A stretch of 64,000 nt of DNA from Bathymodiolus brooksi (GCA_963680875.1 OY804588.1:62320397-62384396); one strand, 5' to 3'; shown: positions 11,365-23,159, counted from the stretch's first letter. Notes: generated by a model from the sequence alone, not told the origin. A program made the numbers and translations.

Positions 11365-11682
11365 TCGTCGGTTCTAGCCCCGATCGTATCAACCCACAAA
11401 GACTATAAAATTGGTATTAGTTGCTTCTCAGCTAAACATGCAGCATTAATAAGGAGAAATAGGTTGGCTCGAAATCAGGATATTGTGTCCGAGTGGGACC
11501 ACATGTCTATCCACAGACTTTTGTTTCAGTGAGCTAGCACTATTAAAAATCCAACTAAGGGTATTGGTCTGGTACAAAGTGGACCTCATCATCATTTCAT
11601 TGAAAATTAACTTGCTCTAGCCATGGTATACCTGTAGCTGAAAAATTTGATGAGTTGGCATTAAACACCATGAACCATCTTT
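11365..11682 (+). mobile_element. SINE-2 copy, plus orientation
   Basis: Matches the copies at 6188 and 57490 in reverse. It includes 'ggcagcattaataagga'-type and 'gtccgagtgggaccacatgt' segments and ends 'ggcattaaacacca'. The tRNA head is degraded. Confidence 0.65.
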
Positions 11683-11762
11683 TTATTCAAATCAAAGAGG
11701 CATAAGGCTGTAAACATTTAACCAGTTTTTAGTTAAATAAATCTACATTTAGTAATAGTTAC

Positions 11763-11806
11763 CTCTGATCTGGCTTTTCCTACATTGTTCCATGCTCTGG
11801 CAAAAT
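11763..11806 (-). CDS. Host gene H1, 44-nt exon
   Basis: The minus-strand acceptor 'tctgtttttcag' and donor AGAG|gtaact bound 44 nt. They read FARAWNNVGKARSE after completing a GAT codon with the G left by the exon at 29692-29777. It leaves in phase 0, as the next exon requires. It is short, so it would be weak evidence alone. Consensus sites and phase agreement on both sides support it. No known motif. Confidence 0.6.
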
Positions 11807-11840
11807 CTGAAAAACAGAAAATGTCTAGTGAATACTCATA

Positions 11841-12098
11841 AAGTTCATGTTTCTATCTGCCACTGCCAGTAGTCCCTCTCTTAAAAGGCAACCCACCTGT
11901 AATGAAAAAAGTTGCCTTATAAGAAGTGTGGCCTCTCTTGAGTGGGGAGGGGGGGTTAGTTGTATCATTAAGTTCATGTTTCTATCTGCCACTGCCAGTA
12001 GTCCCCCTCTTAAAAGGCAACCCACATGTAGTAATGAAAAAAGTTGCCTTATAAGAAGTGTGGCCTCTCTTGAGTGGGGAGGGGGTAGCTGTATTTTA
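11841..12098. repeat. Two-copy 129-bp tandem repeat
   Basis: 'aagttcatgtttctatctgc' occurs at 11841 and 11970, each followed by the same ~115 bases ending in a G-rich run. The unit contains 'ttgccttataagaagtgtgg'. Related sequence flanks the MITE at 23462-23784. Confidence 0.8.
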
Positions 12099-12179
12099 GT
12101 ATCTCATGCAGTGGATCTAAAATCTGGCCTAATAAGAGGGGATTTTATATTATAAGGAAAATGGAAGTGTTATAAACTA

Positions 12180-12610
12180 AGAAGTCAAAACACCTGTATG
12201 CAGAATACAGTGATATATTAATGAAGATGTGTGTATTCTGAATACAGACGGGCAGACTTAGAAGTAAAGCTAAAATCAAACAGGACTTGGACAGCAATAC
12301 TAATTATATATAAAATATACCAGTCTTTCAAGATATATACTCAGTCTGCACCAAAAACCACTAACCCTATGCCCAAGTCTGGTAAAAATTGGTTCGGGCT
12401 AGTAGAAATTGAATAAAACATGCCTAATCAAATCAAAAATAAAAAAGTTTCTGGCACAGACTGTATACTAATAAGTCACTAACTGAATACGGACAGACAG
12501 ACAGTTTAGAAGAAAAGTTCAAATCAAACTGGACTTGGAAGGTTATACTAATTTTATATATAATATACCAAAGTTTTTCAAGATATGTACAAATAAAGAG
12601 TCACTGACTT
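12180..12610. repeat. Duplicated AT-rich unit split by a MITE
   Basis: Two copies of a ~130-bp unit ('gaatacagacgggcagac' and 'gaatacggacagacagac', each running to 'caagatat-tac') lie either side of an insert at 12343-12462. The insert has inverted ends agtctgc/gcacagact and the body 'ggttcgggctagtagaaatt'. Confidence 0.55.
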
Positions 12611-12710
12611 ATTAATCTGTTCAAGAAAATATATCTTCAACATTGTTGAAAGTAAGAAAACCTCCACTAGGGAAACAATCCAACATATTCTTTAAATAGG
12701 CATTAAATTT

Positions 12711-12797
12711 TGTCATGGTAAGTAACATATTCTAGCCAAGATAAAGTACAAGCTTGTCATGGTAAGTAACATATCCTAGCCAAGATCACGTACAAGC
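12711..12797. repeat. Two-copy 43-bp tandem repeat
   Basis: 'tgtcatggtaagtaacatat' occurs at 12711 and 12754, each followed by 'cctagccaagat' or a variant and 'gtacaagct'. Confidence 0.8.
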
Positions 12798-12834
12798 TGT
12801 ATTCTGTTGTAAATAAGTCATTACCTAATAGGAT

Positions 12835-12886
12835 TAGAGCTGTGGTGTTTAATGCCACTTTCAACAATACTTCAGCTATATCGTGG
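12835..12886 (-). mobile_element. SINE-1, distal piece split by the foldback
   Basis: Ends at 12886 in 'tatcgtgg', the 8-bp sequence repeated at 13658-13665 where the SINE resumes. Confidence 0.7.
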
Positions 12887-13657
12887 CACAGGTACTTGTG
12901 GACAGGACCCTATGTTGCTCCCTTTTTTTTTTTTTTTTTTTATAAAAGATATAAGTTAGAAGGTAAGTCACTCTTCTTTGTTTACATTGGGGTACTTGTT
13001 GTGCATTCATCTTAAATTCAGTGAATAAAAAAGGCCTACCTGTCTGGAAATTGGCTTATTCCTTCTCTGTATATATTATTCTCCCTGAAAACACACATCA
13101 ATATTTATTTGCAGCAGCTGACAACTCTCCATGGAACATTTTCCACTCGCGATTTGCGATTTTCAGACGACATTTTTGAAAACTCGAATTAAAGCTACGG
13201 AAGTGTGATATTAGCAACATCTGCTGGTCATTTCAAATATTGACGATACGGTAAAACGCTAGAGTTCCGGGTAAAAAGTTCGGGAATTTTTTGGCACAAA
13301 ATTTAATTTTACCCGGAACTCTCGCGATTTACCGTATCGTCAATATTTGAAATGACCAGCAGATGTCGCTAATATCACACTTCCGTAGCTTTAATTCGAG
13401 TTTTCAAAAATGTCGTCTGAAAATCGCAAATAGCGAGTGGAAAATTTTCCATGGAGAGTTGTCAGCTGCTGCAAATAAATATTGATGTGTGTTTTCAGGA
13501 AGAATAATATATACAGAGAAGGAATAAGCCAATTTCCAGACAGGTAGGCCTTTTTTATTCACTAAATTTAAGATGAATGCACAACAAGTACCCCAATTTA
13601 CAAAGAAGAGTGACTTACCCTCTAACTTATATCTTAAAAAAAAAAAAAGTACCTGTG
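12887..13657. mobile_element. 771-bp near-perfect foldback element
   Basis: Arms of about 340 bp, nearly perfect inverted copies, surround a 30-bp loop (13277-13306). The innermost stem is gagttccgggtaaaa with its complement. The outer ends are CACAGGTACTT and its complement. The flanking octamer 'tatcgtgg' is duplicated inside a SINE-1 copy, giving clean boundaries and a hAT-like 8-bp duplication. Open frames in the arms are mirror images of each other and not convincing genes. Confidence 0.8.
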
Positions 13658-13865
13658 TATCGTGGCAGTACTTTTTATCAGTGAGGGAAACCCAGAGTAC
13701 CCGGAGAAAACCAACGACCTGCCATAAGTCATTGACAAACTTTATCTCATAAAGTGGTATCAAGTACACCTTGCCATGAACCTGATTCGAACTAACAACT
13801 TTAGTGGTGATAGGCACTGATTACATGTGTAATTGTAAATCCAATTACCATACGATCACGACCAC
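13658..13865 (-). mobile_element. SINE-1, proximal piece
   Basis: Resumes with 'tatcgtggcagtac' after the foldback. It runs through the B-box complement ('gattcgaactaac') to the tRNA-like head. Confidence 0.75.
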
Positions 13866-14243
13866 GACGTTGTCCAAAGATACTATTCATCAGGGTTCAC
13901 TGTGGTTCAAGATATCAAGATTTAACTATACATGTGTGACATCTAATCAACAAGAACAGGCTACTACTAGCTATAAAGTATAATATGAGTGATCAGTTCA
14001 TAACAAAAATTTCCCTTTCAATCCCACCTGGTCTTGTCCAAAAATGTAATAACCTTTGTTAAACAAATATTGGTCGTGACAGGGCAAATACACTTCCAAG
14101 AGATGCAATAAAACTTATTGTTTAATAAATGTCTATGAATGACAAGACTAGTAAAACAAAATTAATATTCTATTGCATTATATTTAATAAATCTAAATGT
14201 CAGACAATTATTTACGCTGGTTGATAGATTTTTATATTAGAAT

Positions 14244-14815
14244 AGGGGGAATGCATGCAATAATCCAATTTACATGAGAAAAAAAGAAAGCTTTGTTCAA
14301 CGACAATCATTGAAGGTTGGTTTAGGTTTATAGTGCTTAACACCACTTTCAGCAATATTTCAGTTATATCTTGGCTGTCAGTTTTATTGGTGGAGGAAAC
14401 CGAAAAGCCCTGAGAAAACCACCAACCTGTCGCAAGTCACTAACAAACTTTATCACAAATGTTGTATTGAGTAAAGGGGGAGTGCATGCAATAATCCAAT
14501 TTAATTACATGAGAGAAAAAAAGGAAACTTTGTTATCAACGACAATAATTGAATATATAACATAATGGTTGGTTTGGTTTATGGTGTTTAAAGTCACTTT
14601 CAACAACATTTCAGTTATATCGTGGGGCGATCAGTTTTATAGGTGGAGGAAACCGGAGTACACTGAGAAACCACTGATCTTCCACTAGTCACTGACAAAC
14701 TTTATCACAAATGTTGTATTGAGTAAAAAATGCATGCAATAATCCAATTTACATGAGAGAAAAAAAAAGAAAACTTTATTATCAATGACAATTATTGAAT
14801 AAAAGACCACAATTA
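14244..14815. repeat. Tandem triplication containing truncated SINE-1 copies
   Basis: A unit of ~80 bp ('tgcatgcaataatccaattt' to a 'caacgacaat' end) plus ~160 bp of minus-strand SINE-1 recurs about every 230-249 bp. The marker lies near 14252, 14482 and 14731. The SINE parts (about 14316-14475 and 14568-14725) both stop at 'ttgtattgagta', so the truncated SINE was duplicated with its flank. Confidence 0.75.
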
Positions 14816-15429
14816 GTTTTCTAGAGTATAAATACACAGACCTTTTACAATCATTTCAATCAGTAATTGTAATAAAAGGCCAAGAAAAAAAGTACCTGTT
14901 TCCACTAACATTCTTGATAGGTAGATAGGTAACATTTTTATTGAATTTTTTTAATTTTTACCTAGGTTTTATATAGAACAAGGTTCTGATTTTTAAAAAT
15001 GCTTGTAGAAAACTGGCAATAAAAACTCTCAGCTGGCTATAGCTAGACATTACAAATTTGGGTCTGTAACGTTAACAGAAACACAAGTATTTTTTTTGTT
15101 TGGCCTCAGCATTTAACTGGTTTTATTTCTTGAATGTAATATTCACTCAGGCTGGTCAAATATTCCCCCCTTCCGAACAAACCAGGGGCTCCATTCTGGG
15201 TTCCTGTAAATTAATTGTTCTCCTGACTTATGTCCTTTAAATGTTTATTTTAAACCTTTCTAAAAACAGAGATGAAGGAATTTCAAATGTATAAAACCAA
15301 TATTATTATAATTAATGCACGCCACCAGATTATTACTGCAAATAACAATTTGAACAGTAATGGTGGACAATATTGCCTACCTCAACCAATGCCAACTTTT
15401 AATACACAGAAAAGATAAAAACGAAAGTA
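14816..15429. other. No feature seen
   Basis: AT-rich DNA without a recognisable feature. Confidence 0.45.
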
Positions 15430-15608
15430 GAGTCAAACTTGTATTAAGAAGTCACCTTTGGGACAAAGAAAATGTGGCCTTATAAGACAGGTGACCTCTT
15501 AAAAGAGGTTCCATTCATATGAAACTTTCTATGACAGGGGAAAAAAAAGGTGACCTTTTAAAACAGGTGGCTGCTTAATGGAGGTGACCGTATGGGCAGT
15601 TTTACTGT
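15430..15608 (+). mobile_element. MITE-C copy 1
   Basis: Begins 'gagtcaaacttgtattaaga' and ends 'ggcagttttactgta', inverted ends of the CAGTCAAACCTG type. The body alternates direct and inverted 'ggtgaccttttaa' and 'cttataagacaggtg'. Full relatives lie at 21358 and 51361. Confidence 0.7.
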
Positions 15609-16018
15609 ATATTGAAATCTAGGTCATGGCTTGCGACATGATCTTGAATGCACGGTGGATCTGTCGGATACAATTTTTTGCTATGCAAGAACTATCTCTG
15701 TTATGTTACAAATGTAAGCTTAAATTGATTCAGTAATTTTTTCTTTAAAAAAGATGAATTTATACAAAGTTTTAGTCAAATATATTTCTGATTTCCATAA
15801 TGAGCAAAAATCTGACAAGTTACAAAATTCACAGAAAAACTGTCTTTTTGACCTCATTATATATACAAGCTACACATACAATTAAATCTCAGCTAAAAAT
15901 GTAGAAGTTTTTCATCATTTCAAGAATTGTCAATTTTTCACTAAAATATAAGGATATAACCCTTTTTCAGATGGATGGTGGGGCTGTCTTATAAATACAA
16001 TTTTCAAAGGGAACTATC

Positions 16019-16148
16019 AGTCCTCACGATGAGCACAAGTCCTCCGGCACAAGACCAGTAAATTTTTCAGTTTTATTTAGAACTATATAATATAAAAATA
16101 AATTCAAGAATTCGGACCAGTAAATTCAAATTTTCAATTTTGAGGACT
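16019..16148 (+). mobile_element. MITE-B copy 3
   Basis: Runs from 'agtcctcacgatgagcac' to 'tgaggact'. About 20 bases shorter than the 150-bp copies. Confidence 0.7.
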
Positions 16149-16717
16149 GAACGATTCCATCCAAATAAGATTTAATTTAACAGTGGGTTCAAATGATTAG
16201 ACCAAATATGTATACATATATTTAAGAAAATTACATATGTCAAGCACTTATTTAAGTGCACGTACATGTACATTATACAATTGTACAAAAATGTAGTTTA
16301 AATTTCAGATATTGCATTTAAAATGTAGAAATATTGGTTATTTAAACAAAAATATTATGTTTTTAGTAAAAAAAACAGTCATAATTTTAAATTACTACTT
16401 TTTAAGTATGTTATTTTTATACATGGACCTACGACTACAGAGTAACAAATTTCAGTGCACTGATTATTTTTGTTCGTTGTGTGCAATCTACAAAATATAA
16501 AAAGTTACCCCACTAAATAAGGTGTAAACATTTAATATCATCAAACTTCATATGGAATTCCCAACAACAATAAAAATCAGAATCCATGAAGTTACTAGGG
16601 CTTCTTTAACAATCCACTACATTTATGTAGATTACAAACAATCTTAATGGTTTTGGTTTTTTCTTCTTGGAAAAACCTGTACTATAAATAATGTTTATTA
16701 TTCCGCATATATATTAA

Positions 16718-17376
16718 CTAGAGGCTAACCCGAGCCTGTATTATTCACCTGGATATTCATACACTGTCTGGGTTCAACCAAGGTTGTAGCTTTTGGGAAC
16801 TAGAGGCTAACCCGAGCCTGTATCATTCACCTGGTTATTCATACTGTCTGGGTTCAACCAAGGTTGTAGCTTTTGGGAACTAGAGGTTAACCTGAGCTTG
16901 TATCATTCACCTGGATATTCATACACTGTCTGGGTTCAACCAAGGTTATAGCTTTTGGGAACTAGAGGCTAACCTGAGCTTGTATCATTCACCTGGACAT
17001 TCATACACGTCTGGGTTCAACCAAGGTTGTAGCTTTTGGGAACTAGAGGCTAACCTGAGCTTGTATCATTCACCTGGTTATTCATACACTGTCTGGGTTC
17101 AACCAAGGTTGTAGTTTTTGGGAACTAGAGGCTAACCTGAGCTTGTATCATTTACCTGGATATTCATACTGTCTGGGTTCAACCAAGGTTATAGCTTTTG
17201 GGAACTAGAGGCTAACCTGAGCTTGTATCATTCACCTGTACATGTATATTCATACACTGTCTGGGTTCAACCAAGGTTATAGCTTTTGGGAACTAGAGGC
17301 TAACCTGAGCTTGTATCATTCACCTGTACATGTACATTCATACACTGTCTGGGTTCAACCAAGATTGTAGTTTTTG
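16718..17376. repeat. Eight-copy satellite of ~82 bp
   Basis: Units start 'ctagaggctaac' at 16718, 16800, 16880, 16962, 17043, 17125, 17205 and 17293. Each contains 'gagc(c/t)tgtatcattcacctgg' and ends 'ttttgggaa'. The first 35 bases resemble the hairpin end of the element at 22224 ('ctagaggctcccaggagcctgt'). Confidence 0.9.
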
Positions 17377-17429
17377 AAAAAAAGCTTTTCTATTCAAATT
17401 CCACTGGGACACACTCTCCTGATTCTAAA

Positions 17430-17575
17430 ACAACCAGTCTTTGATCAAACTATTTAATGCTACGTGCTTAGTGGAGAAGCAGCAAATATCAATATCATAG
17501 ACTTTTATTTGACCCAACAGGGGCTCGAACCCACGATCTATCGCACTTGAAGTGAGCTCGCTAAACTGCATTTAA
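17430..17575 (-). mobile_element. SINE-2 fragment
   Basis: Carries the B-box complement 'ggggctcgaacccacgatc' and the adjacent body. The distal part is missing. Confidence 0.7.
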
Positions 17576-18770
17576 AATAGCACTCGCATTCCTTTTTTTT
17601 TAAATCTCTCTTGAAATGGGCATTATGGGTGAATACCGCTATAGCAAAATACATTGCAAGTATATACAAAAAAAGTATATATATGCTACAATGTCATCAT
17701 GACATCAGCAAACTCTCATTCACTTAAAAATTACATGTACATGCATGTTGAAAAGGAGCGAGGTCGTTCCTGAAAACAAAATCAATGGCACTGTATGGAA
17801 CATTCATGTATCCATTCATAAGCTTTACGTGAACGATCTCCCAAAAAATATTTTTGCTACGATTTGTTTGTGAACAGTGGCAATGTTGTTCCTTAAACAA
17901 CGACACTGTTTTGAAACATTCATGAATCCATTCATAAGCTTTATTTGTTATTACCTTGTACGATCCCCCAAAAAAAAATTCGTTACGATTTGTTTGCGAA
18001 TTATTTTCTTTCTATCCATTCTACACCTAACAGGTACATTTTGTATGTGTACCTATACATTATTAAAAATTTTAATCTAATATATTAAATTCTAAATATA
18101 TAAAACTGTCACAAAAGATTATTTTTTTACACGTCTAATGATTAATTCTCCTAGCTTATAATAATCATCTTGAAGATAATACAAGTATTTTAGAGTTTTT
18201 TGGTTGCCCCCTCTTTGAATTATCTAAATAAAATAGCCTTACCTTTCGAAAATAATTAAATTAATGACATAAATAAAATCCAACACCAAATAATTCCATT
18301 AAACAAAATATCCAAAACAAATGAAAAATTTCTATAATTTAAGACACACATAAGTCGAAAGTCAACGTAAGTGCTGTCATTCGAAACACAGGTTAAAATA
18401 TTTGTACTAACAAAATTTAAAAGAAGATTTTACAAATACTGTTTGTATATATTAAAGGTCCCATAATACAATAACTAACGGAACTTTATCAGGGCATGTT
18501 CCGACACGACATAATGTATATAACCTCGTACAGTAAAATCATGGGGGATTTAAATGCATATTCCTCTATTGTTTTTAAAATGTCTAAAAATAAAATAATA
18601 ATGGAATTACTTTTGGGATTTGCATAAAAAGAATTGAACAGAGATAAGAATTTGTCTGGACAGATAATAGACAATGTACAATGTAAAAGATGTGTCTATA
18701 TTATAAATACCCAAAGCACGTTATTGCTTACTCAACAAATTTCCTTTAATTAAAATGGTGCAGTTGTTGG
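17576..18770. other. No gene seen; one local duplication
   Basis: 'cattcatg(a/t)atccattcataagcttta' occurs near 17803 and 17918, each followed by 'acgattc/tgtttg', a ~115-bp tandem duplication. Otherwise AT-rich and featureless. Confidence 0.5.
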
Positions 18771-18774
18771 TTAA

Positions 18775-20108
18775 GGTAGAGACTGACACTAGTCACATGA
18801 CTTTTAAGAATATTGAATAAAATGTGGTAATAATTATTAATTATGTTTGCAGTATTTCTTACGAGGTATTTTGCTTTTTGAATTTTCTACATATGATTTA
18901 TGCAAGTTCTCAAATTAAACTGAAATACAAATTTAATACAGTAATTTCTTGGCAATAATACATTATATGTGTAAAATGCTATATGAAGCATTTCGTCAAG
19001 GGAGATAATCATGTCTCAAATGATATTAGAATATGATGAGTTTTGCATATTTTTGTTAAATATTGAAGTTTTTAATATTATGACCCCAGACTTTCCTTAC
19101 ACTTCTGAAAATGGAACAAAATGCACCATATTATATAAAAAATTTAGAAATTTTAAATGACAGGATTTTTCGCTATTCAAGAATTTTGAGGAGAATTTAT
19201 ACATTTCACATACAATGCATTATAAAAGTTGAAGATTTAAATGCTTTATATCTTGAAAATTAGTCCGGTGACCTATATTTTTAAATTAAATTTGTTAAAG
19301 TCTGCCACAAAAGCAATAAATCTAGCCAGTTTTAAGGAAATTCAACGACAAATTATTTTAGTATGAAATGTGGGTCTCTACCTTAAAGAGTGCAAAATTA
19401 GCTCTAAATAAAAATGTACTTTTCCTGCCGTGGAAGAATTGTAGACAGCTTAATTTGCTAACTATATCACCTAGAAAGGAAAGCTTTCCCTTACAAACAT
19501 TATCTTTGCCTGTTTTATTTTCATTTATTGAATGTCTTAATAAAAAAAGTGAAAAATGTGGACATTTTTCATGAAATTGACAAAAAAGGGTATATGTCAG
19601 GGTGTCTTTCTAAACCCCTAACTTTTTTCTTTGCCTGGAAATATATCTTTATTTTTTAACGATATGTAGCATGGATATAAGTAATGTGATATATCTTCTT
19701 TTTTTTAAATTCATTGACACAATTTTATTCTATTCCACTTTAAAATCAAATTTTATTGGATTTCACCAAAGCCAGTTACAGGCTATATTGCCAAAAAAGG
19801 GTAGCCATTTTGAAAAAAAAATGAAAAAATTATAACAATTTATGTCTTAGATATTCAAAAATATTCATTTATCATATTATACTCAGATAATTAAAAAAAA
19901 ATTATATGCTATTTTTTTTTGGTACCTTAATGACATTTTTTTGGATTTCAGAGGGGGGCAACTCTTTCAGGAAATATTTTTAAAATAAGCCTGGAAACCT
20001 AATCTCAAATTTTGATATATTGTTAGGTACATCCCAAAGAACAATACATATGAAATTCAAAAAAATTCATTGACTAGTTTTTTTTTGCCCATAGTGTCCT
20101 TCTCTACC
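18775..20108. mobile_element. Possible TTAA-flanked TIR element
   Basis: The left end GGTAGAGACTGACACTA (18775) and the complement of the right end, GGTAGAGAAGGACACTA (ending at 20108), are inverted. Each touches TTAA (18771-18774, 20109-20112). A third GTCTCTACC|TTAA at 19374-19386 suggests a composite of two elements. No transposase; the interior is AT-rich. Kolobok and piggyBac duplicate TTAA, but family assignment is open. Confidence 0.4.
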
Positions 20109-20282
20109 TTAAAGTAAGAATAACTTTCAACATGCTTGACACAACCGATTTCTGAGATCAAATTACTGCCTCAATGATGGAAAGATCTAGGTGCCCAGGA
20201 CCATTATTATTGACTGGTTGTGAGGGTAACACAGCCGGTTGTTGGACTGTTGCCAAGGTAACATACCCAAAGTAGATGAAGT

Positions 20283-20702
20283 AAGGGGGAAACGATTCAC
20301 CGTATGTTCCGAAATCGCGATTATTTTGGGGACGGTTCGGTTCACAATACGAGGAAGCCGCTTACAATAATACAAACGATATGATGCTCACTTTTTGAAA
20401 AAATGTAGTGTTGAACTTCCGTTTTCTTCTTTTGGTGATCATTTAATTAATATTTTGAGAAAAGTGAATCGATTAATTTACGCTTTTAAAATTAATTAAT
20501 CAAATATCAAATATTTATAATTTCCGCTAGTACATAAGCGACCTCATATAAAAAAAAAACATGGCAGCACCCATGTCGGCCAGCATGGACTTCAAGGAAT
20601 AGTTACAGTTTCCTATAAAACGTATCGTGATACATATCGTAATACATATCAAATATCACGATACGTATCGCTTGTGGAAAAAGTGTATCGTTACACCCCT
20701 AA
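20283..20702. mobile_element. hAT-like MITE, perfect 8-bp duplication
   Basis: The ends AGGGGGAAACGATTCAC and the complement of AGGGGTGTAACGATACAC are inverted. 'gatgaagt' lies immediately outside both ends (20275-20282, 20703-20710). Confidence 0.65.
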
Positions 20703-20939
20703 GATGAAGTCACCAGACTGTGTAATTTAGGTCATAGCATCTTCTTCCTACAGATTGTTAATTAATGTACACTTACTGTGAAACACGATATTGTTAGTCT
20801 GGTTCCCTGTCTATAACAAAAGGGTAACAGTATGTATGTATGTATAGCCAGGTAGGGACTGACACCATTTAAATACTGAATCCATCCTCAGTATAAGGTT
20901 ATGTTCCTGCATCTCAATATAAGTCCTCATTCTAACATG

Positions 20940-21130
20940 ACCTCCTTCTTTCGCTTTGTAGACAAACGAGCGATTTATCGATGGTATAATCTCATTCCCA
21001 CATGCGCCGGTGAATATGACTGACTTTTCCATTGGCAACATAAATTGTGTGCAACATTTTCTGCAAACGTAAATATAAATTACCTCCTTCCAATCAAAGT
21101 ATACTACCGTATTTGTACTCTTAAGACACT
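20940..21130 (-). repeat. Dispersed ~190-bp repeat, copy 1
   Basis: About 90% identical, on the minus strand, to 50250-50445. Both copies are open and translate to a Cys-containing peptide (KSTNTVVYFDWK, YIYVC). Differences fall on all codon positions, so I treat it as a repeat rather than a gene. Confidence 0.7.
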
Positions 21131-21193
21131 TTATTCCCCCACACTTTATTGTCACACCCGTGTCTGGGGGTACAAACCCCTTGAAAAGCAAGC

Positions 21194-21316
21194 ATTCCTC
21201 ACGATGAGCACTGGTCCTCCGGCTCAAGACCAGTACAACTTTGTTCGGACCAGTAAATTTTTCAGTTTCAAGTATTTGATTCGGACCAGCAAATTCAAAT
21301 TTTCATCTTGAGAACT
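21194..21316 (+). mobile_element. MITE-B copy 4
   Basis: Runs from 'attcctcacgatgagcactgg' to 'cttgagaact', with an internal deletion of the 'ttatttagaactatat' segment. Confidence 0.65.
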
Positions 21317-21357
21317 AAGTAAGTATTATTAAAGTTAAGATGTTGGTTAAATAATCA

Positions 21358-21540
21358 CAGTCAAACCTGCAGATGCAGTCACCTCTATTAAGCAGCCACC
21401 TGCATTAATAAAGGGTCACCTTTTGCTTGTACTGTCATAGAACATTTCATATGAATTGAACCTCTTTTAAGAGGTCACCTGTCTTATAAGGTCACTTTGT
21501 CTTTGTCCCAAATGTGACCTCTTAATACAGGTTTGACTGT
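21358..21540 (-). mobile_element. MITE-C copy 2
   Basis: Inverted ends CAGTCAAACCTG and CAGGTTTGACTG. The body is the complement of copy 1. Confidence 0.75.
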
Positions 21541-21727
21541 ACTTTTATAGTCAAGATTTTACTTGAATTATGGCTATTAAAATCAGGATTGCAGTACTAG
21601 TTGAACTACATGTACATGTACTAAAATCCAGATTTTGACCCTGGGGCATCATTTGTTTATCATACCTTCAGGACTGAGTGTGATGTCACAAGAACCTTGA
21701 ACACATTGATGCAAGTAGCTATAAATA

Positions 21728-21885
21728 TATAAAGGGTTTAATGCCACTTTCATCACTATTTCAGTGATATTGGGACGGTCCGTTTTATTGCTGGAGGAAA
21801 CCGAAATACCCGGAGAAAACCAACAACCTGTCGCAAGTCACTGACAAACTTTATCACATAATGTTGTATCGAGCACACCTATATA
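21728..21885 (-). mobile_element. SINE-1 copy, head missing
   Basis: Contains 'taatgccactttcatcacta' through 'taatgttgtatcgagcac'. The tRNA-like head is absent. Confidence 0.7.
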
Positions 21886-22223
21886 CTGTATTAATAAATA
21901 AAGTGGATTATAATTAAACTGGCATCAAATATTTTCATACAATGTCAATGAAATCCATATATATACAATGTTAGTAGAAGTCTATTCATTGTACATATCA
22001 GACAGGTCTTTTAGATTCTGATGAAAATCTATACCATTTGAAAAGCTTCTTGTTTTAAATATGGAAATCTACTTTTGAAAGCATATATTTTTCAAAATAA
22101 TTTTTATTCTGTGTATATAAGAAAAGTAAAACATTAAAGCTAGCACTGTTTTAAACTGAAGGATGAAATTCATCAGAGTTAAGATTTTGCATTTCAGTCA
22201 ATTGTTCAAGTATTACTAAATAA

Positions 22224-22970
22224 CTAGAGGCTCCCAGGAGCCTGTAATCGCTCACCTGGTTTTCAATTTGACATCTAAAGTTGATAGAAAATGGGGGTGT
22301 TACACATAATTTTGAAAGTGGTCCACCAAAATATCATTTCAACTCAAATTTCTGAGCAAAAGATTTTGATGTGATTTTTATCTCATAATATTCCTAAACG
22401 GAATAAACTGGCTGAACAAATCTCACAGAAAAACCCAGAATATATGTTAAACTACTCATTGCCATGTACAATGTAGCTGCAGTTAAAATTTGAGTTCATT
22501 TTGATTTGTAATAAAGCAGAAATTGACAACTAAAGAATTTCTATTTTTAGTAACAGCAGCCATTGTCGGACACAATATTGAAAGGGGACCATCCCAGCCA
22601 AATTTGCTTTAATTTGGTTCAGCGGTTTCAGAGGAGAAGATTTAAATGTGATCTTTTATCAAAATATGTCTAATTTGTATAAACAGCATAAATCGGCTAA
22701 AAGAAAATGTCACAGAAAAACCCGTAATATATGTTAAACTACTCCTTGCAATGTAGCTGCAGTTAAAATTTGAGCTCATTTTGAATGGAGGGCGAAACTG
22801 TCGGACACAATTTTGAAAGGGACCCACCCAAGGACCATCCCTGCCAGGTTTGGTTTAATTCGGTTCAGAGGTTTCAGAGGAGAAGATTTAAATGTGAAAG
22901 TTTATGACGTACGACGGACAGACGCCAAGTGATGGCAAAAGCTCACATGGCCTTTGGCCAAGTGAGCTAA
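22224..22970 (+). mobile_element. Complete hairpin-ended tandem element (HLE), family b
   Basis: The left end 'ctagaggctcccaggagcct' includes hairpin GGCTCC-CA-GGAGCC (22229-22242). The right end is the hairpin agctcac(a)tggcc-ttt-ggcca(a)gtgagct (22940-22968), preceded by 'gacgccaagtgatggcaa'. Inside are two monomers with 'cacagaaaaaccc', 'ttaaactactc' and a 'tttcagaggagaaga' end. It has no coding capacity. Hairpin ends plus tandem core fit a non-autonomous Helentron, but the mechanism is inferred. Confidence 0.7.
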
Positions 22971-22995
22971 AAATGAGGGAATAATATAGAAATGT

Positions 22996-23146
22996 AGTCC
23001 TTGAAATGAAAATTTGAATTTACTGGTCCGAATCAAATCCTTGAATTTATCTTTAATATAGTTCTTTAAAAAAAATGAAAAATGTGTTGGTTCGAACAAA
23101 GTTTTCCTGATCTTGGGCCGAAGGACTCATGCTCATTGTGAGGACT
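22996..23146 (-). mobile_element. MITE-B copy 5
   Basis: Minus-strand copy between 'agtccttgaaatgaaaattt' and 'cattgtgaggact'. Confidence 0.7.
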
Positions 23147-23159
23147 GGAAATGCATAGA

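Noticed and set aside
13404..13817. 137-codon frame over the foldback and SINE
   Set aside because: It crosses the element boundary at 13657 and half of it mirrors the opposite arm. No recognisable protein.
20811..21227. A 138-codon minus-strand frame resembling a peptide also open at 50228-50509
   Set aside because: The two copies differ at all three codon positions with no excess of silent changes, so purifying selection is not apparent. Treated as a dispersed repeat.
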